The notes under the pieces were generated by a model. It saw nothing but the letters and a program-made list of their open reading frames with translations, searched no databases and was not told the origin of the DNA. Both the position numbers and the translations under genes were made by a program. 7,134 nt of DNA from Syntrophaceae bacterium (GTDB lineage: Bacteria > Desulfobacterota > Syntrophia > Syntrophales > UBA2210): NCBI GenBank assembly GCA_030619435.1, contig JAUXBI010000090.1, forward strand, positions 1 through 7,134, written 5' to 3'. Positions 6,885 to 7,134 of the stretch are shown here, in pieces (positions within the stretch are counted from its first letter, which is position 1; every line of letters starts with the position of its first letter).

Positions 6885-6927
6885 CAACTACCCGCTGTAT
6901 CCTTCTTGATTGATTTATTCTATATAG

Positions 6928-6955
6928 TTTATAGTCAAACTGCGGAAAAAGGCAA
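6928..6955 (-). promoter_or_regulatory. Candidate sigma70-type promoter for the Cys-rich gene and hpt
   Basis: On the minus strand TTGCCT (6955-6950) and TATAAA (6933-6928) are separated by 16 nt, in an AT-rich stretch. Transcription would start near 6920, leaving a leader of about 35 nt before ATG 6884. A perfect TATAAT also occurs further upstream (7032-7027) but lacks a good -35 hexamer. Found by eye only. Confidence 0.4.
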
Positions 6956-6969
6956 GGGATATTCCGATT

Positions 6970-6988
6970 ACTGCCCCTCACGGACAGT
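6970..6988. other. Short inverted repeat upstream of the candidate promoter
   Basis: ACTGCCC and GGACAGT flank a 5-nt loop; on the minus strand they form a 7-bp stem including one G-U pair. It sits 15 nt upstream of the -35 hexamer, so it could be an operator half-site pair or a hairpin in a longer transcript. There is no T-tract, so it is not a simple terminator. Confidence 0.3.
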
Positions 6989-7053
6989 CGATTTACGAGA
7001 ATCAGGCTTGTAATCTGACACAAAAAATTATACTAACACCCCTGAAGAAATCG

Positions 7054-7067
7054 CTGACAAACGTCAG
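7054..7067. other. Dyad CTGAC-AAAC-GTCAG
   Basis: A perfect 5-bp inverted repeat around 4 nt, of operator-like form (TGAC-N4-GTCA core). It lies about 20 nt upstream of the TATAAT at 7027-7032 on the minus strand. No regulator can be named from it. Confidence 0.25.
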
Positions 7068-7088
7068 AAAACATCAAAAAATAAATGT

Positions 7089-7129
7089 AACCGTTCACGG
7101 TTTATCCCGACTCGTCGGGATTCGCGGTT
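7089..7129. terminator. Double dyad, possible terminator of a gene beyond the right edge
   Basis: Two perfect palindromes stand side by side: AACCGT-TC-ACGGTT (7089-7102) and ATCCCGAC-TC-GTCGGGAT (7104-7121). AACCG at 7089-7093 can also pair with CGGTT at 7125-7129 to close both in one larger structure. Reading leftward on the minus strand, the stems are followed by a T-rich run (about 7088-7074), which would suit a Rho-independent terminator for a minus-strand gene outside the window. It may equally be an interspersed repeat. Confidence 0.4.
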
Positions 7130-7134
7130 GAAAA

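Noticed and set aside
7027..7032. Perfect TATAAT on the minus strand as a second promoter
   Set aside because: No acceptable -35 hexamer at 16-18 nt; the TTGTCA upstream is 22 nt away.

Overview
The window is a compact, one-directional gene cluster. Every gene I can support is on the minus strand, so transcription runs from the right-hand end towards position 1. The core is tetrapyrrole (heme/siroheme) biosynthesis. In order of transcription the genes are: a Cys-rich protein of unknown function (6054-6884), hypoxanthine phosphoribosyltransferase (5496-6041), a membrane-anchored zinc-ribbon/DUF3426-like protein (4616-5512), hemC (3498-4442, possibly starting at 4418), a fused cobA/hemD (1947-3455), a radical SAM protein that looks like AhbC (601-1788), and the first two thirds of hemB (1-604, cut by the window edge). 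I see no plus-strand gene, tRNA, rRNA, CRISPR array, phage gene or transposase.

How the genes work together: HemB makes porphobilinogen, HemC polymerises it to hydroxymethylbilane, and the HemD half of the fusion cyclises this to uroporphyrinogen III. The CobA half methylates uroporphyrinogen III to precorrin-2, the route to siroheme and cobalamin. AhbC removes acetate side chains from 12,18-didecarboxysiroheme to give Fe-coproporphyrin III. So the cluster points to the siroheme-dependent (Ahb) heme pathway of sulfate reducers and archaea, not the classical protoporphyrin route. The steps in between (precorrin-2 dehydrogenase/ferrochelatase, AhbA/B) and the last step (AhbD) are not in the window.

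Organism: the AhbC-like protein, the CobA-HemD fusion, the DUF3426 zinc-ribbon protein and a roughly 126-bp palindromic repeat of a kind I associate with deltaproteobacterial genomes all suggest an anaerobic member of the Desulfobacterota. This is inference; there is no taxonomic marker in the window.

Layout: positions 6885-7134 are an intergenic leader with a plausible promoter and two adjacent dyads. Positions 5496-6884 are a tight three-gene unit with the zinc-ribbon gene (12-nt gap, then a 17-nt overlap). A gap of about 170 bp (4443-4615) separates this from the heme genes. Between cobA/hemD and ahbC sits the palindromic repeat, whose end supplies the last codons and the stop of cobA/hemD. 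ahbC and hemB overlap as ATGA. The most unusual points are the hemC start, where an ideal Shine-Dalgarno faces an ATC codon, the repeat forming the hemD C-terminus, and two uncharacterised proteins at the head of the cluster. I do not see convincing evidence of a wholly new biological system.
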